Below, in pieces: positions 27,858 to 37,619 of a stretch of 64,000 nucleotides of DNA (positions are counted from its first letter, which is position 1; every line of letters begins with the position of its first letter). Both the position numbers and the translations under genes were made by a program. This DNA is from Acidithiobacillus ferrianus (GTDB lineage Bacteria > Pseudomonadota > Gammaproteobacteria > Acidithiobacillales > Acidithiobacillaceae): assembly GCF_010378095.1 (NCBI RefSeq), contig NZ_WNJL01000035.1:272927-336926 (forward strand), given 5' to 3'. The notes beneath the pieces are model-generated. The model worked only from the letters and a program-made list of their open reading frames with translations. It was not told the DNA's origin and did not search any database.

Positions 27858-29867
27858 ATGTCGGGAATCAGCGGAGTCGTCAATACAGCGCTTACGGGAT
27901 TGCAAGCCGCGCAAAATGCCTTACAGGTGACCGGCAATAACATCGCCAACGTCAACACGCCCGGTTATAGTCAGGAAAACGTAGTGCAGTCTACCACCAC
28001 GCCCACTTTTGTGGGGGGGCAGTACTATGGCAACGGCACCCAGATCACGACGGTGCAGCGAAGCTACAGCAGTTTTTTGCAAGGGCAGGTATGGTCGGCG
28101 ACCGCCAGCGCGAGTGGCCAAGCCACGCTTTCCAGTTCACTGCAACAGATCCTCGGGATACTCAATAACGGCGGCATCAGTTCGCAGGTCAGCCAGTTTT
28201 TTTCTGGCGTGGCACAGGTGGCGGCCAGTCCCAGCGACATGCCCGCGCGTCAGGGCATGCTCAGCAACGCCCAGAATCTCAGCCAGACCTTCCAGTCCCT
28301 CGGCCAGCAATTGCGCAGCATCGGCGCCGGCGTCAATCAGCAAATCGGCCAGGCGGTCACCCAGATCAATGACCTCAGCCAGCAGATCGCCCAGTTGAAT
28401 GCGCAGATCTCCACGTTGCAGGGCGCGGGTAACGGTACCGCCAATGACCTTCTCGATCAGCGCGATCAACTCCTCACCCAGTTGAATGGTCAGGTGGGCG
28501 TGCAAGTGCTGCATCAGCGCAACAGTCAGATCAACGTCTACCTCAGCAACGGGCAGGTGCTGGTGGCGGGCAGCAAATCCTTCAACCTCAAGGCTCAGCC
28601 CGGTGCCTACAATCAGCAGACCATGGAGGTCGCCTACGCCAACAATGGCGCTATGATCAGTCATCACCTCAGCGGCGGTACCCTCGGTGGCCTGCTGCAG
28701 TTCCGCAGCCAGTCTCTCAACCCTGCCGAGAACGGCTTGGGACAACTGGCCGACGGCCTGTCGGCGGCCCTCAACGCGCAGCAGGCGCAGGGGCTGAATC
28801 TCAACGGCAGCAGCGGCACGGCGCTCTTTGCCACGGGCGCTGTGCAGATCTTTGCCAATCAGGCGAATGCGGGTAGCGCGACCATCAGCGGCAGTATCAC
28901 CAATGCCGCCGCGCTGACCGCCTCCGATTACATTCTGAAGGATGCGGGCGGCGGTAACTGGACGCTGGCGGATCGCGGCAGCGGACAGGTAGTGGCCACC
29001 ACCAGCGGCAGCGTCAGCAGCGGCGTGACCACCTTGAACTTCGGGAGCTCAGGCTTCAGCGTCAGTGTCTCCGGCGCGGTCTCCGGCGATAGCTTTCTCA
29101 TCGAACCCACCCGCCTGGGCGCCAGCGGTATGCAGACCGTGATGACCGATCCTTCGGGCATCGCCGCCGCCAGCCCCTATGTCAGTAGTCCAGGGCAAAT
29201 GGTCAGCGGCAGCCTGACCAATACCAACCTCGGCAATATGACCCTGTCGGCGGGTCAGTATGTGAGTGGCATGGGCTCCGGTGCGGTGCTGGTCTCCGGG
29301 CTGGCCAGTTTCCCGACGCCATTGCAGGTCACCTTCACGCAGGGCGGGTCGGGCAATGCCGCCGTCAGTTTTCAGATCAGCTCGGGGAGTGGGGGCACCG
29401 GAATCATCGCCAGCGGTAGCGTTATCCTGAGTGGACCGGGCACCCGCATCGCCATTCAGAATCCCAATCCGCCCGGCGGTTACTGGCAGGTGAATCTCAG
29501 CGGCAGTCTGGCGGCATCGGGTGACGCCTTTACCCTCAGTCCCGGTGGCGTGGGTAGTAACGGCAATGCGCAGGCCATGGCCGCGCTGGCCACCGGCAAG
29601 ACCATGAATAACGGTACTACGACCTTCAATGGCAGCGCGGCGCAATGGATCACGCAAATGGCCTCCCAGGCCGGACAGGCGCAGACCAGTGCCCGGGCGC
29701 AAGCGGCGGTCCTGCAACAGGCCCAGGCTTCCCAGCAGTCGGTGTCCGGGGTTAACCTCAACCAGGAGGCCGCCAACCTGATCCTCTATCAGCAGAGCTA
29801 TCAGGCCGCCGCCAAAGCCATTGCGGTGGGAAACACGCTGTTCGCGTCCCTCATTCAGGCCCTCTAA
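27858..29867 (+). CDS. flgK: Flagellar hook-filament junction protein FlgK (HAP1)
   Basis: First junction protein between hook and filament, 669 residues. N-terminal GISGVVNTALTGLQAAQNAL with NNIANVNTPGYSQ; C-terminal QSVSGVNLNQEAANLILYQQ and SYQAAAKAI. The large middle (residues about 350-620) is Gly/Ser-rich surface-domain sequence. A longer frame from 27753 overlaps the preceding gene and is not used. Confidence 0.96.
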   Translation: MSGISGVVNTALTGLQAAQNALQVTGNNIANVNTPGYSQENVVQSTTTPTFVGGQYYGNGTQITTVQRSYSSFLQGQVWSATASASGQATLSSSLQQILGILNNGGISSQVSQFFSGVAQVAASPSDMPARQGMLSNAQNLSQTFQSLGQQLRSIGAGVNQQIGQAVTQINDLSQQIAQLNAQISTLQGAGNGTANDLLDQRDQLLTQLNGQVGVQVLHQRNSQINVYLSNGQVLVAGSKSFNLKAQPGAYNQQTMEVAYANNGAMISHHLSGGTLGGLLQFRSQSLNPAENGLGQLADGLSAALNAQQAQGLNLNGSSGTALFATGAVQIFANQANAGSATISGSITNAAALTASDYILKDAGGGNWTLADRGSGQVVATTSGSVSSGVTTLNFGSSGFSVSVSGAVSGDSFLIEPTRLGASGMQTVMTDPSGIAAASPYVSSPGQMVSGSLTNTNLGNMTLSAGQYVSGMGSGAVLVSGLASFPTPLQVTFTQGGSGNAAVSFQISSGSGGTGIIASGSVILSGPGTRIAIQNPNPPGGYWQVNLSGSLAASGDAFTLSPGGVGSNGNAQAMAALATGKTMNNGTTTFNGSAAQWITQMASQAGQAQTSARAQAAVLQQAQASQQSVSGVNLNQEAANLILYQQSYQAAAKAIAVGNTLFASLIQAL

Positions 29868-29877
29868 GGAGATCAAC

Positions 29878-31197
29878 ATGCGTGTCAGCACTTCCGAGAT
29901 CTTTCAAAGCAGCTTGAGCGGCATGCTGAACCAGCAGAGCACATTGAACGCGCTCAGTCAGCAGCTTTCCACCGGCAATGCGTTGATCGATCCGGCGAGC
30001 AATCCGGTGGCCAATGCCCAGGTGCTCAACCTCAACAGTCAGATCGCCAGTCTTAGCAGCTATCAGCAGAGCAATCAGTATGCCCAGCAGAACCTGCAAC
30101 TGAGTTCCAGCACCCTGCAGGGGGTGGGTACCCTGGTTGATCAGGTGCGGCAACTGGCGGTGCAGATGAACAACGCCACCGTCAGTCCCAGCGATTTGCA
30201 GAATGCGGTGACTACCATGCAGGGCAACTTGCAGCAACTGGTGCAGATGGCGAACACCCAGAATGCCAACGGCACCTATATCTTTGCGGGTTCGCAATCG
30301 GGTGTTACGCCATTTCAGTTGCAGAGTAATAACCAGGTGCAGTATTTGGGCGATTCCGGCCAAAAAAACCTGGAGATTGGACCGGGGCTGACGGCGCCGG
30401 TGTCGCAGGCGGGAAATTCGGTTTTTATGAATATCCCGGCGGGAAATGGCAGTTTTACGGTGACGGCGTCGAGCGGCAACTACCAGATTCCGACGGGCGG
30501 CACCGCCACCGATGTGGGGACCACCACTCTGGGACCGGGAAGCGTTTTGAACCAGGCCGCCGCCAACGCCGCGTTCGTGGCGGATGGCGCGCAGTATCAG
30601 GTGACGATCAGCAATAACGGCTCCAGCGGACTGACCTATAGTGTGAGCAGCGGCACGGGGCAGGTGGGTTCATCGGGCTGGAGCGGCAGTTCCGGGACGG
30701 TGGTCTCCGGCAGCTACGCGCCGGGCCAGAGCATAGCCATTCCCAGCGCACCCGGAGGCAGCCCCTTTATCAGCGTGCCCGCCAACGGACAGCCGGGCAT
30801 CGGGCAGAGCGCTGCGTTTACCCTCGCCGCCGCTCAGCCGCAAAGCCTGTTTCAGACGTTTAGTAACCTCATCACGGCCTTTCAGGGGGGCGGTGGATCG
30901 CCGGGCGCCAACACACGACGCGCCCAGGATATCAGCAATGTTCTCGCCAATCTCGATCAGTCGCAAACCACTCTGCTCAGCGTTCAGAGCGGGATCGGAT
31001 CACAGTTGCAGCAGGCGCAGAGCGTGCAGACGCTCAACGCCAATCTGACCCAGCAGTTTCAGACCACCCAGGGTAATCTGGCGGATATCAGCTACCCGCA
31101 AGTGATCACCCAGTTTCAACAGAGCACCACCGCTTTGCAGGCGGCGCAAAAGGCCTTTGCGCAGGTGCAGGGGTTGAGTTTGTTCAACTATATTTGA
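29878..31197 (+). CDS. flgL: Flagellar hook-filament junction protein FlgL (HAP3)
   Basis: Second junction protein, 439 residues, flagellin-related: MRVSTSEIFQSSLSGMLNQQ start, QLSTGNALIDPASNPVANAQ, and a C-terminal DISYPQVITQFQQSTTALQA helix. Strong ribosome site AAGGAG, 10 bases after flgK. The Gly/Ser-rich centre makes it somewhat longer than the enteric form (about 317). Confidence 0.95.
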   Translation: MRVSTSEIFQSSLSGMLNQQSTLNALSQQLSTGNALIDPASNPVANAQVLNLNSQIASLSSYQQSNQYAQQNLQLSSSTLQGVGTLVDQVRQLAVQMNNATVSPSDLQNAVTTMQGNLQQLVQMANTQNANGTYIFAGSQSGVTPFQLQSNNQVQYLGDSGQKNLEIGPGLTAPVSQAGNSVFMNIPAGNGSFTVTASSGNYQIPTGGTATDVGTTTLGPGSVLNQAAANAAFVADGAQYQVTISNNGSSGLTYSVSSGTGQVGSSGWSGSSGTVVSGSYAPGQSIAIPSAPGGSPFISVPANGQPGIGQSAAFTLAAAQPQSLFQTFSNLITAFQGGGGSPGANTRRAQDISNVLANLDQSQTTLLSVQSGIGSQLQQAQSVQTLNANLTQQFQTTQGNLADISYPQVITQFQQSTTALQAAQKAFAQVQGLSLFNYI

Positions 31198-31206
31198 GGG
31201 CGGGAG

Positions 31207-34200
31207 ATGACAGTCAGTCCAGCTTGGAAACTGCTTCGGGAGGGTGACGGCGAAGCCGTGGGCGCGGCCTATCACCATAATCCGCGTTTGGACTTGCTCA
31301 CATTGCTGGACCGCCAACCCCGCCGGGTATTGGATGTCGGCTGTGCCGCTGGGGCGACCGGACAAGCGCTGCGGCAACGTTTCCCGGAGGTCGAGTTATG
31401 GGGCGTTGAACAGAATGCCGCCGCCGCAAAAATCGCTGCGCAGACGTACCATACGGTCTTCAGAGGCGCTTTCGCCCAGGTGGATTTCGTCGCGTCCGGC
31501 CTGATGCCGGGGAGTATCGATACGGTCATCCTGGCCGATGTGCTGGAACATATGGCCGATCCCTGGGAGACCCTGCAACGGCTGTTGCCGCTCTTGCAGC
31601 CGGACGCGCAATTGCTGGTCAGCCTGCCCAACGCACGTAATTTATGGCTCCTCAACGAACTCGCCGAAGGCCGTTGGACCTATGAAGAGCAAGGCATCAT
31701 GGATGTCACCCATCTGCGCTTTTTCACGTGTGCCGAGGGGCGGCGTATGTTGGAGGAAACCGGTTATCGGGTCGAGGCCACCGCCTGGGGGCCTGACAGC
31801 CGTTTTTTGCACACTCCGGTGCCGCAGCATTTCCCGACCCGGATCGAGAGTGAGAAAATTGTTCTGAAAGACGTGACGGCGGCGGATTTTCAGGAACTCG
31901 TCAGTTTGCAAGTGTTCTTTCGCGCGGGTTTGGGGAGGCCATTGCCGAAATCGGGCGGGGATACCCATTTTATTTCGACCGGCAATGCCAAAAACAAAAA
32001 CACGCTGTCCAGTGATCCCGGCTGCTTTTCCGGTCCCCTGCGGCAAAGCCGGACGGCGGTCATCTTGCATCTTTTTTATGTGGAACTCTGGGATGAGATG
32101 GCCGATGCGCTGTCCACTCTGGATGGGGACTTCAATCTCTACGTTTCCGTGACCGAACCGGCGGAATCGCTGGTGTCAAAAATCTCCCGGCGCTTTCCTT
32201 CGGCACAAATCTTTGTGCGACCCAACCGGGGGCGTGATATCGCCCCGCGGCTGGCGCTGGCCAAGGCAGCGATCACTGCCGGCCACGAATATCTGCTGTT
32301 CATTCACGGCAAGAAATCACCGCATTTACGGCAAATGAAGCCGGAGCAGATCCATGTGGATTTCCTGTCCCATGGGGATGGCGATCGCTGGCGTCGCGAT
32401 TTGCTGAATCATTTATTGGCACCGTCGGTGGTGGCCCACGTTCGCGAGCGCTTCACCAGCACGCCCCGAGTTGGCATGATCGGGCCGGCGGGATTCTGGC
32501 TGCCTTTGGATATGGTGAAGGATGCGAATCGCCCGCGCGTCGGCCCGATGCTGGATCGGATGGGAATACTGATCGACCCGCGGCGCTACGGCTTTTTCGC
32601 GGGCAGCATGTTCTGGGCGCGCGCCCAGGCCCTCGCACCACTGCTGGCCCTGGACCTGAGCCCCGAAGATTTTGAGGAAGAGTCGGGTCAGGTCGATGGC
32701 ACGCTGGCCCATGCTGTCGAGAGATTGTTTGCGGTGGTGGCGGAACGTGCCGGTTTTGTGGTGGAGGATACGGCCGGTCATGAATGTCTCCGGCCGCTGG
32801 GACCCTTGCTGCCGTGGCTGGCGGTGCAGCGCTGGTCTCCGCAAGAGCACTGGTGGGCCGAGGAAACGCTTGAGAAACTTGCCTTCCCGGCGACCATCGC
32901 TGTGCAGGTGATGGAGAGCGGTCGTGCGGTTTTCGCGCAGGCCACGCACGCCAGCCTGTCGCAGCAGTGGTTGCCCGTGCGCGTGGGGACGATGGTCGCT
33001 GACACGGATCCCGTGGCCACCATGAACACCGCTCTTGCGGAAGTGGATGCCGACTGGATCGCCGTTCTGGACGCCGGTGACGAACTCGCCCTCGATGCCA
33101 CGTTCCGCTTTGCCCAATCCATCCGGAATCATCCGGAATGGCAGATTGTCTACACCGACGAAGATTCCCTCACGGCGGAAGGCGAGCACGTCAACCCCCA
33201 CTGTAAACCCGATTTCAATCTCGATTACCTGCGGAGTCTGCCCTATATCGGTGGCCTGATGCTCATTAAAAAGACCCTCTTTGATGCCCTCGGTGGCTTC
33301 GATCCGCAGGCCGATGGCGCCGAAGATTATGATTTCCTCCTGCGTGCCTGGGAGCGGGTGGGAGATGCGGGTATCGGCCATATTCCCGAAGTGCTTTACC
33401 ACCGCCATCAGGAGAGCAGTCATTGCCGCAAATCGGTGCCGGAGATTCTGGAGGCGGGGCGGCAGGCCCTGGTCCGCCATTTCGAGCGATTGCAAATCCC
33501 TGCAGCGGTGCAACCCGGACCATTTCCACCGTCGACCCGTGTGCGTTATCCGCTCGGTGCCACCCCGCTGGTTTCCATCCTCATCCCCACCCGCAATCAA
33601 CTGGGTTTTTTACAGCGTTGCATCGAATCTCTGATCGAAAAGACCCGTTATCCGGCTTACGAAATGCTGATCATTGATAATGATAGTGATGATGCGGAAG
33701 CGCGTGCGTATCTGGATATGCTGACAGCGCAGGAAGAAAACATGGGCGGGCGTTTGCGGGTGCTGCGCCATCCCGGCGCCTTCAACTTCTCGGCCATGAA
33801 TAATAGGGCGGTGGATGCGGCGCGTGGTGAATATATCCTGCTGCTCAATAATGATACGGCGGCTCTGCACGAGGACTGGCTGGACGAAATGGTCAGCCAC
33901 GCCCTGCGCCCGGAAGTGGGTATCGTGGGTGCCAAGCTGCTTTATCCTGACGGAAAAATTCAGCATGCCGGGGTGATTTTGGGCATGAAAGGACCCGCGG
34001 AACATCCCTTCATCGGCCGTGCGCCAGAGGATCGCGGTTATTTTGGCCGTGCCATGCTCACGCAGAATTACTCGGCGGTGACCGGCGCGTGCTTGCTCCT
34101 ATCCAAGTCGCTGTATCAAGAGGTGGGCGGACTCGACGAGCAGCGGTTCAAAGTGTCCTACAACGACATTGATCTTTGTCTGAAAGTCCGTGAAGCGGGG

Positions 34201-35427
34201 CATAAAATTGTCTGGACACCCTGGGCCATGTTGCTGCACGAAGGCTCCGCCAGTCAGAAAGGTGCGGTGGAGCAAAAAGCGGACAACGATAAGCGGGCCC
34301 GTTTCGCCGCCGAGAAAGAAGCTTTTTATAACCGCTGGCTGCCGCAGATCGCCTTCGATCCGGCCTACAACCGGCATCTGAGTCTCGCCAGCACCGACTT
34401 CCTCCTGGAAGATCAGTCGGCGCTTACCTGGGACCCGGAATGGCGCCCGCGCCCGCGCATCCTCGTCCATCCCGCCGACCGCGAGGGCTGTGGCGAATAC
34501 CGCATCATCTCGCCCATGCGGGCGCTGCGCGTGGCCGGAAAGGTGCAGGGCTGGGAGACCATGCGTATCTTCGAGCCTGCCGAGATGGAGCGATTTTCCC
34601 CCGACAGTATCGTCCTTCAACGACAGATGGAATGGCCGCAAATAGAAGCGCTGGAGCGCCACAAGCGCTTCCATGACGCCTTCCGCGTCTTCGAGATTGA
34701 CGACCTTATCACGAATCTGCCCGTGAAAAGCGTGCACAAGGGACAGATACACAAAGACATCGCCAAGCGTTTCCGCAAGGCGGCGGGCCTTTGTGACCGT
34801 CTGGTGGTGGCTACCGAACCGCTGGCGCGGGCCTACAAAGGCTTCAGCGATGAAGTGCGTGTACAGCCCAACTGCCTCGAGCGGGCGATCTGGGGCGATT
34901 TGCAACCGCGTCGCCGTGCGGGCGACAAACCCCGCGTCGGCTGGGCCGGAGGGGTGGGGCATACGGGCGATCTGGAGTTGGTGGCCGACGTGGTGCGTGA
35001 TCTCGCCAACACGGTGGAGTGGGTGTTTTTCGGGCTGTGTCCCGAGGCTTTGCGTCCCTACGTGCATGAATTCCACCCCGGCGTACCATTGCCGCAGTAT
35101 CCCGCCAAACTGGCCAGCCTCGATCTGGATCTGGCCATCGCGCCGCTGGAAGAAAACCCCTTCAACGATGCCAAGAGCCATTTGCGGATACTGGAATACG
35201 GCGTGCTGGGCTTTCCCGTGGTCTGCTCGGATATCACGCCGTATCAAGGGGATTTCCCGGTCTGGCGGGTGGCCAACCGCTATCGCGACTGGATGAAGGC
35301 GATCCGGGAGGCGCTCTCGGATCGGGCAGCGCTTGCCGCCGCCGGCGACGCTCTGCGCGATCAGGTGCGGGCACGCTGGATGCTGGAAGATCGTCTCGAT
35401 GACTGGCTGCAGGCGTGGTTGCCTTGA
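31207..35427 (+). CDS. Giant methyltransferase / RgpF / glycosyltransferase fusion, probably for flagellin glycosylation
   Basis: A 1406-residue protein with at least five regions. Residues about 35-200: class I SAM methyltransferase (LDVGCAAG at 42-49; DVLEHMADP). About 280-560: RgpF-type rhamnan/glycan domain (VILHLFYVELWDEM, RPNRGRDIAPRL, FIHGKKSPH). About 565-770: a GT2-like half (YTDEDSLT, GAEDYDFLLRAWE) with a weak nucleotide-binding start. About 785-1020: a full GT2 domain (VSILIPTRNQ, IIDNDSDD, LLLNNDTAA, SYNDIDLCLKVREAG). About 1075-1406: a GT-B-like end (HPADREGCGEYR, PNCLER, RILEYGVLGFPVV). Located between flgL and the fliC promoter; flagellin is the likely acceptor. Role inferred from place and domains. 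Confidence 0.85.
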   Translation: MTVSPAWKLLREGDGEAVGAAYHHNPRLDLLTLLDRQPRRVLDVGCAAGATGQALRQRFPEVELWGVEQNAAAAKIAAQTYHTVFRGAFAQVDFVASGLMPGSIDTVILADVLEHMADPWETLQRLLPLLQPDAQLLVSLPNARNLWLLNELAEGRWTYEEQGIMDVTHLRFFTCAEGRRMLEETGYRVEATAWGPDSRFLHTPVPQHFPTRIESEKIVLKDVTAADFQELVSLQVFFRAGLGRPLPKSGGDTHFISTGNAKNKNTLSSDPGCFSGPLRQSRTAVILHLFYVELWDEMADALSTLDGDFNLYVSVTEPAESLVSKISRRFPSAQIFVRPNRGRDIAPRLALAKAAITAGHEYLLFIHGKKSPHLRQMKPEQIHVDFLSHGDGDRWRRDLLNHLLAPSVVAHVRERFTSTPRVGMIGPAGFWLPLDMVKDANRPRVGPMLDRMGILIDPRRYGFFAGSMFWARAQALAPLLALDLSPEDFEEESGQVDGTLAHAVERLFAVVAERAGFVVEDTAGHECLRPLGPLLPWLAVQRWSPQEHWWAEETLEKLAFPATIAVQVMESGRAVFAQATHASLSQQWLPVRVGTMVADTDPVATMNTALAEVDADWIAVLDAGDELALDATFRFAQSIRNHPEWQIVYTDEDSLTAEGEHVNPHCKPDFNLDYLRSLPYIGGLMLIKKTLFDALGGFDPQADGAEDYDFLLRAWERVGDAGIGHIPEVLYHRHQESSHCRKSVPEILEAGRQALVRHFERLQIPAAVQPGPFPPSTRVRYPLGATPLVSILIPTRNQLGFLQRCIESLIEKTRYPAYEMLIIDNDSDDAEARAYLDMLTAQEENMGGRLRVLRHPGAFNFSAMNNRAVDAARGEYILLLNNDTAALHEDWLDEMVSHALRPEVGIVGAKLLYPDGKIQHAGVILGMKGPAEHPFIGRAPEDRGYFGRAMLTQNYSAVTGACLLLSKSLYQEVGGLDEQRFKVSYNDIDLCLKVREAGHKIVWTPWAMLLHEGSASQKGAVEQKADNDKRARFAAEKEAFYNRWLPQIAFDPAYNRHLSLASTDFLLEDQSALTWDPEWRPRPRILVHPADREGCGEYRIISPMRALRVAGKVQGWETMRIFEPAEMERFSPDSIVLQRQMEWPQIEALERHKRFHDAFRVFEIDDLITNLPVKSVHKGQIHKDIAKRFRKAAGLCDRLVVATEPLARAYKGFSDEVRVQPNCLERAIWGDLQPRRRAGDKPRVGWAGGVGHTGDLELVADVVRDLANTVEWVFFGLCPEALRPYVHEFHPGVPLPQYPAKLASLDLDLAIAPLEENPFNDAKSHLRILEYGVLGFPVVCSDITPYQGDFPVWRVANRYRDWMKAIREALSDRAALAAAGDALRDQVRARWMLEDRLDDWLQAWLP

Positions 35428-35432
35428 GAGAC

Positions 35433-35459
35433 TCAAGTTTTTAGGCCGTGTGCCGTTAT
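35433..35459 (+). promoter_or_regulatory. Sigma28 (FliA) promoter for fliC
   Basis: TCAA (35433-35436), 15 bases, GCCGTTAT (35452-35459); near TAAA-N15-GCCGATAA. The start would be near 35466, giving a leader of about 63 bases before fliC. The element begins 6 bases after the stop of the glycosyltransferase gene. Confidence 0.75.
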
Positions 35460-35465
35460 GAAAGA

Positions 35466-35520
35466 CATGCGGGATTCACCCGCATGAACGGCAAGGATGC
35501 CACCTGACCCTAAGAAAGGA
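35466..35520 (+). promoter_or_regulatory. fliC mRNA leader: 5' hairpin and GGA motifs (candidate CsrA target)
   Basis: CATGCGGG (35466-35473) pairs with CCCGCATG (35479-35486), an 8-bp stem with a 5-base loop at the predicted 5' end. GGA triplets occur at 35472-35474 (stem-loop junction), 35495-35497 (AAGGA) and 35518-35520 (within the ribosome site AAAGGAG). Spaced GGA sites with one over the ribosome site are the usual layout of a CsrA-repressed leader. Binding is inferred. Confidence 0.45.
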
Positions 35521-35528
35521 GCATTACC

Positions 35529-37112
35529 ATGGCAATTTCAGGAATTCTCAATACCAATACCTCGGCCTTGAACACGATCAATGCGTTGAACAGTACCCAA
35601 GGCAGTTTGAACACCTATCTGCAGCAACTCTCCACCGGTAAGAGCATCAACAACCCCGCCGACAACCCCGCCGGCTACGCTATCGCCCAGCGTTTTCAGA
35701 CGCAGATCAATGGCCTGAATCAGGCGGTGTCCAATGGCAATCAGGGCGTCTCCCTGGTGCAGACGGCCACCGGCGCTATTCAGAACCAGACCAGCCTCCT
35801 GCAGCAGATCCGTACCACGGCGGTACAGGCCGCGAACGGTTCCAATACCACTCAGGACCGTGCCGCTCTGCAGGGCGTGGTCAGCCAGTTGTTGGCCCAG
35901 GTCCAGACCATTGCGACGCAGACCCAGTTCAACGGGCAAAATATTTTGGACGGCACTTTTTCTGGTTCGACCTTTCAGGTCGGGGCGAATGCCAACCAGA
36001 TCATCAACGTGTCGGTCGGCAACACGCAGACCAATGCGATGGGGAATTACACGACGGCGGCGTCTGGTAGCGTCTACACCAGTTCGGGTTCTTTCCAGAT
36101 GGGCGGGTACGCGGTCGGGGGCGCCTTTACGTTGAGTGCGAGTGGCGTCGGCAATTTCACCAGTGGAACGGGTACCAGTGGCATCAACGTGCAGGGCTCT
36201 GCCGGAAATGCCTACGTCGGGGTGAGTTCCAGCACGGAATCGGCGGCGAATCTGGCTTCCGCGGTGAATGCGGTCTCTTCACAGACGGGGGTGTCGGCAC
36301 AGGCGACCACGAGCGTTGCCTTCACGGCGAGCTCCGGCACATATACCTTCACCCTGAGTAACGGTAGCAGTGGCAGCCCCACCAATGCGGTGAATATCTC
36401 CGCATCGGTGACCAATGGCTCCAACGGTCAGGCCGATTTGAGTTCGCTGGTTACCGCCATCAATAACCAGGCGGCGATCACCGGCACCTCCGCCACCACC
36501 CAGACCGTGAATGGAACGCAGGAGCTGGTGCTGACCAACGCCAATGGCAACAACATCAACATCTCCGCGGGTGTGACAGCGGGCGGTGCCTTGTCGGGCG
36601 CGGGATTGACTTCGGGTTCCACGGGCAGTTTGCAGGCGGTGAGCGGCAGCGGGATATCCTCGGTGGGCTTGGCGATCACCAGCGCTTCGGCCAATGTCCT
36701 GATCCAGGGCGCGGTGCAGTTCAACTCCTCCAGTTCCTATGCCATCGGTAATGGCGCGAATATTGGATTCAACACCGCCGCCACGGGAATCACCGGCTCA
36801 TCGGTTTCCTCGGTCAATGTGAGTTCGGCGGCTGGGGCGCAGCAGGCTATCGGTATCCTGGACCAGGCGATCAACTATCTGAACCAGCAAAACGGTGCCC
36901 TTGGTGCGACTCAAAACCGGATCCAGGCTTCAGTCGCCAACGATCAGACCACGGCGACCAATCTGCAGTCGGCGCAGTCGGTGGTGCAGGATGCGAACAT
37001 CGCGCAGGCGACGTCGCAGATGACCAAGTACCAGATTCTGCAACAGGCCGGTATTTCCACCCTGGCGCAGGAAAACTCTTTGCAGCAGAGCTTCCTCAAG
37101 CTCATACCGTAA
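35529..37112 (+). CDS. fliC: Flagellin
   Basis: Filament subunit of 527 residues. Conserved D0/D1 N-terminus (INTNTSALNT-type start, QLSTGKSINNPADNPAGYAI, NGNQGVSLVQTATGAI) and C-terminus (QNRIQASVANDQTTATNLQS, IAQATSQMTKYQILQQAGIS). The middle (about 150-440) is Ser/Thr/Gly/Ala-rich and would offer many O-glycosylation positions, matching the adjacent glycosyltransferase. AAAGGAG precedes the ATG. This is the only flagellin in the window. Confidence 0.97.
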   Translation: MAISGILNTNTSALNTINALNSTQGSLNTYLQQLSTGKSINNPADNPAGYAIAQRFQTQINGLNQAVSNGNQGVSLVQTATGAIQNQTSLLQQIRTTAVQAANGSNTTQDRAALQGVVSQLLAQVQTIATQTQFNGQNILDGTFSGSTFQVGANANQIINVSVGNTQTNAMGNYTTAASGSVYTSSGSFQMGGYAVGGAFTLSASGVGNFTSGTGTSGINVQGSAGNAYVGVSSSTESAANLASAVNAVSSQTGVSAQATTSVAFTASSGTYTFTLSNGSSGSPTNAVNISASVTNGSNGQADLSSLVTAINNQAAITGTSATTQTVNGTQELVLTNANGNNINISAGVTAGGALSGAGLTSGSTGSLQAVSGSGISSVGLAITSASANVLIQGAVQFNSSSSYAIGNGANIGFNTAATGITGSSVSSVNVSSAAGAQQAIGILDQAINYLNQQNGALGATQNRIQASVANDQTTATNLQSAQSVVQDANIAQATSQMTKYQILQQAGISTLAQENSLQQSFLKLIP

Positions 37113-37134
37113 AAGTCACAGGGCTTGGTGATGA

Positions 37135-37158
37135 TCCTCCCGGTATATGCCGGGAGGA
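37135..37158 (+). terminator. Strong hairpin after fliC (partial terminator or mRNA stabiliser)
   Basis: TCCTCCCGG (37135-37143) pairs with CCGGGAGGA (37150-37158), 9 bp with loop TATATG. Only a short T tract follows, so it is probably a partial terminator or 3' stabiliser reducing expression of flaG-fliD relative to fliC. Confidence 0.5.
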
Positions 37159-37181
37159 GTTTCACTTGGCGGAGGTGTCTC

Positions 37182-37589
37182 ATGGATGCAACGCCTATTC
37201 GTAATGGTCATTCGCCCAATTCGCCGGCGGAGTCTGGGAAGGGGGTCACGAATGTCGCGGGAAAGTCGCAGGAAACCGTGCGATCGGCCACAGCGGCTAT
37301 ACCCAAAAAAAGTCAGGCACCGACGGCAACTCTCCAGAAAGTCTCGTCGGAACAGTTGAATGCCGCGATGAAAAAGTTGCAACAGAAAATTCCGGAAAGT
37401 TCTTCGATCACCTTGGAAGCGGGTCTCGATCCGAACGGCAATCACCCTGGTCAGGTGTTGATCATGCTCAGTGATAAAGCGACCAAGCAAATATTTTTTA
37501 AATACTACGTGCCCGTGCAGCAATTATTTAAAAGCGCAGCCATGGGAAATGCCATACCGCCGGGCGGCTTGATGAGTGAAAAGGCCTGA
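37182..37589 (+). CDS. flaG: FlaG family flagellar protein
   Basis: FlaG proteins influence filament length in polar flagellates. The 135 residues have a Ser/Ala/Lys-rich first half and a C-terminal FlaG domain (LQKVSSEQLNAAMKKLQQKI through LSDKATKQIFFKYYVPVQQL). The true start MDATPIRNG at 37182 follows GGAGG; the frame extends upstream but into the fliC terminator. Between fliC and fliD, the standard place. Confidence 0.85.
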   Translation: MDATPIRNGHSPNSPAESGKGVTNVAGKSQETVRSATAAIPKKSQAPTATLQKVSSEQLNAAMKKLQQKIPESSSITLEAGLDPNGNHPGQVLIMLSDKATKQIFFKYYVPVQQLFKSAAMGNAIPPGGLMSEKA

Positions 37590-37619
37590 GCGAATTAAAG
37601 CGGACAGGAGGCGACGGTC

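Noticed and set aside
34099..35436. 445-residue minus-strand frame
   Set aside because: Shadow of the glycosyltransferase fusion; no recognisable domain.
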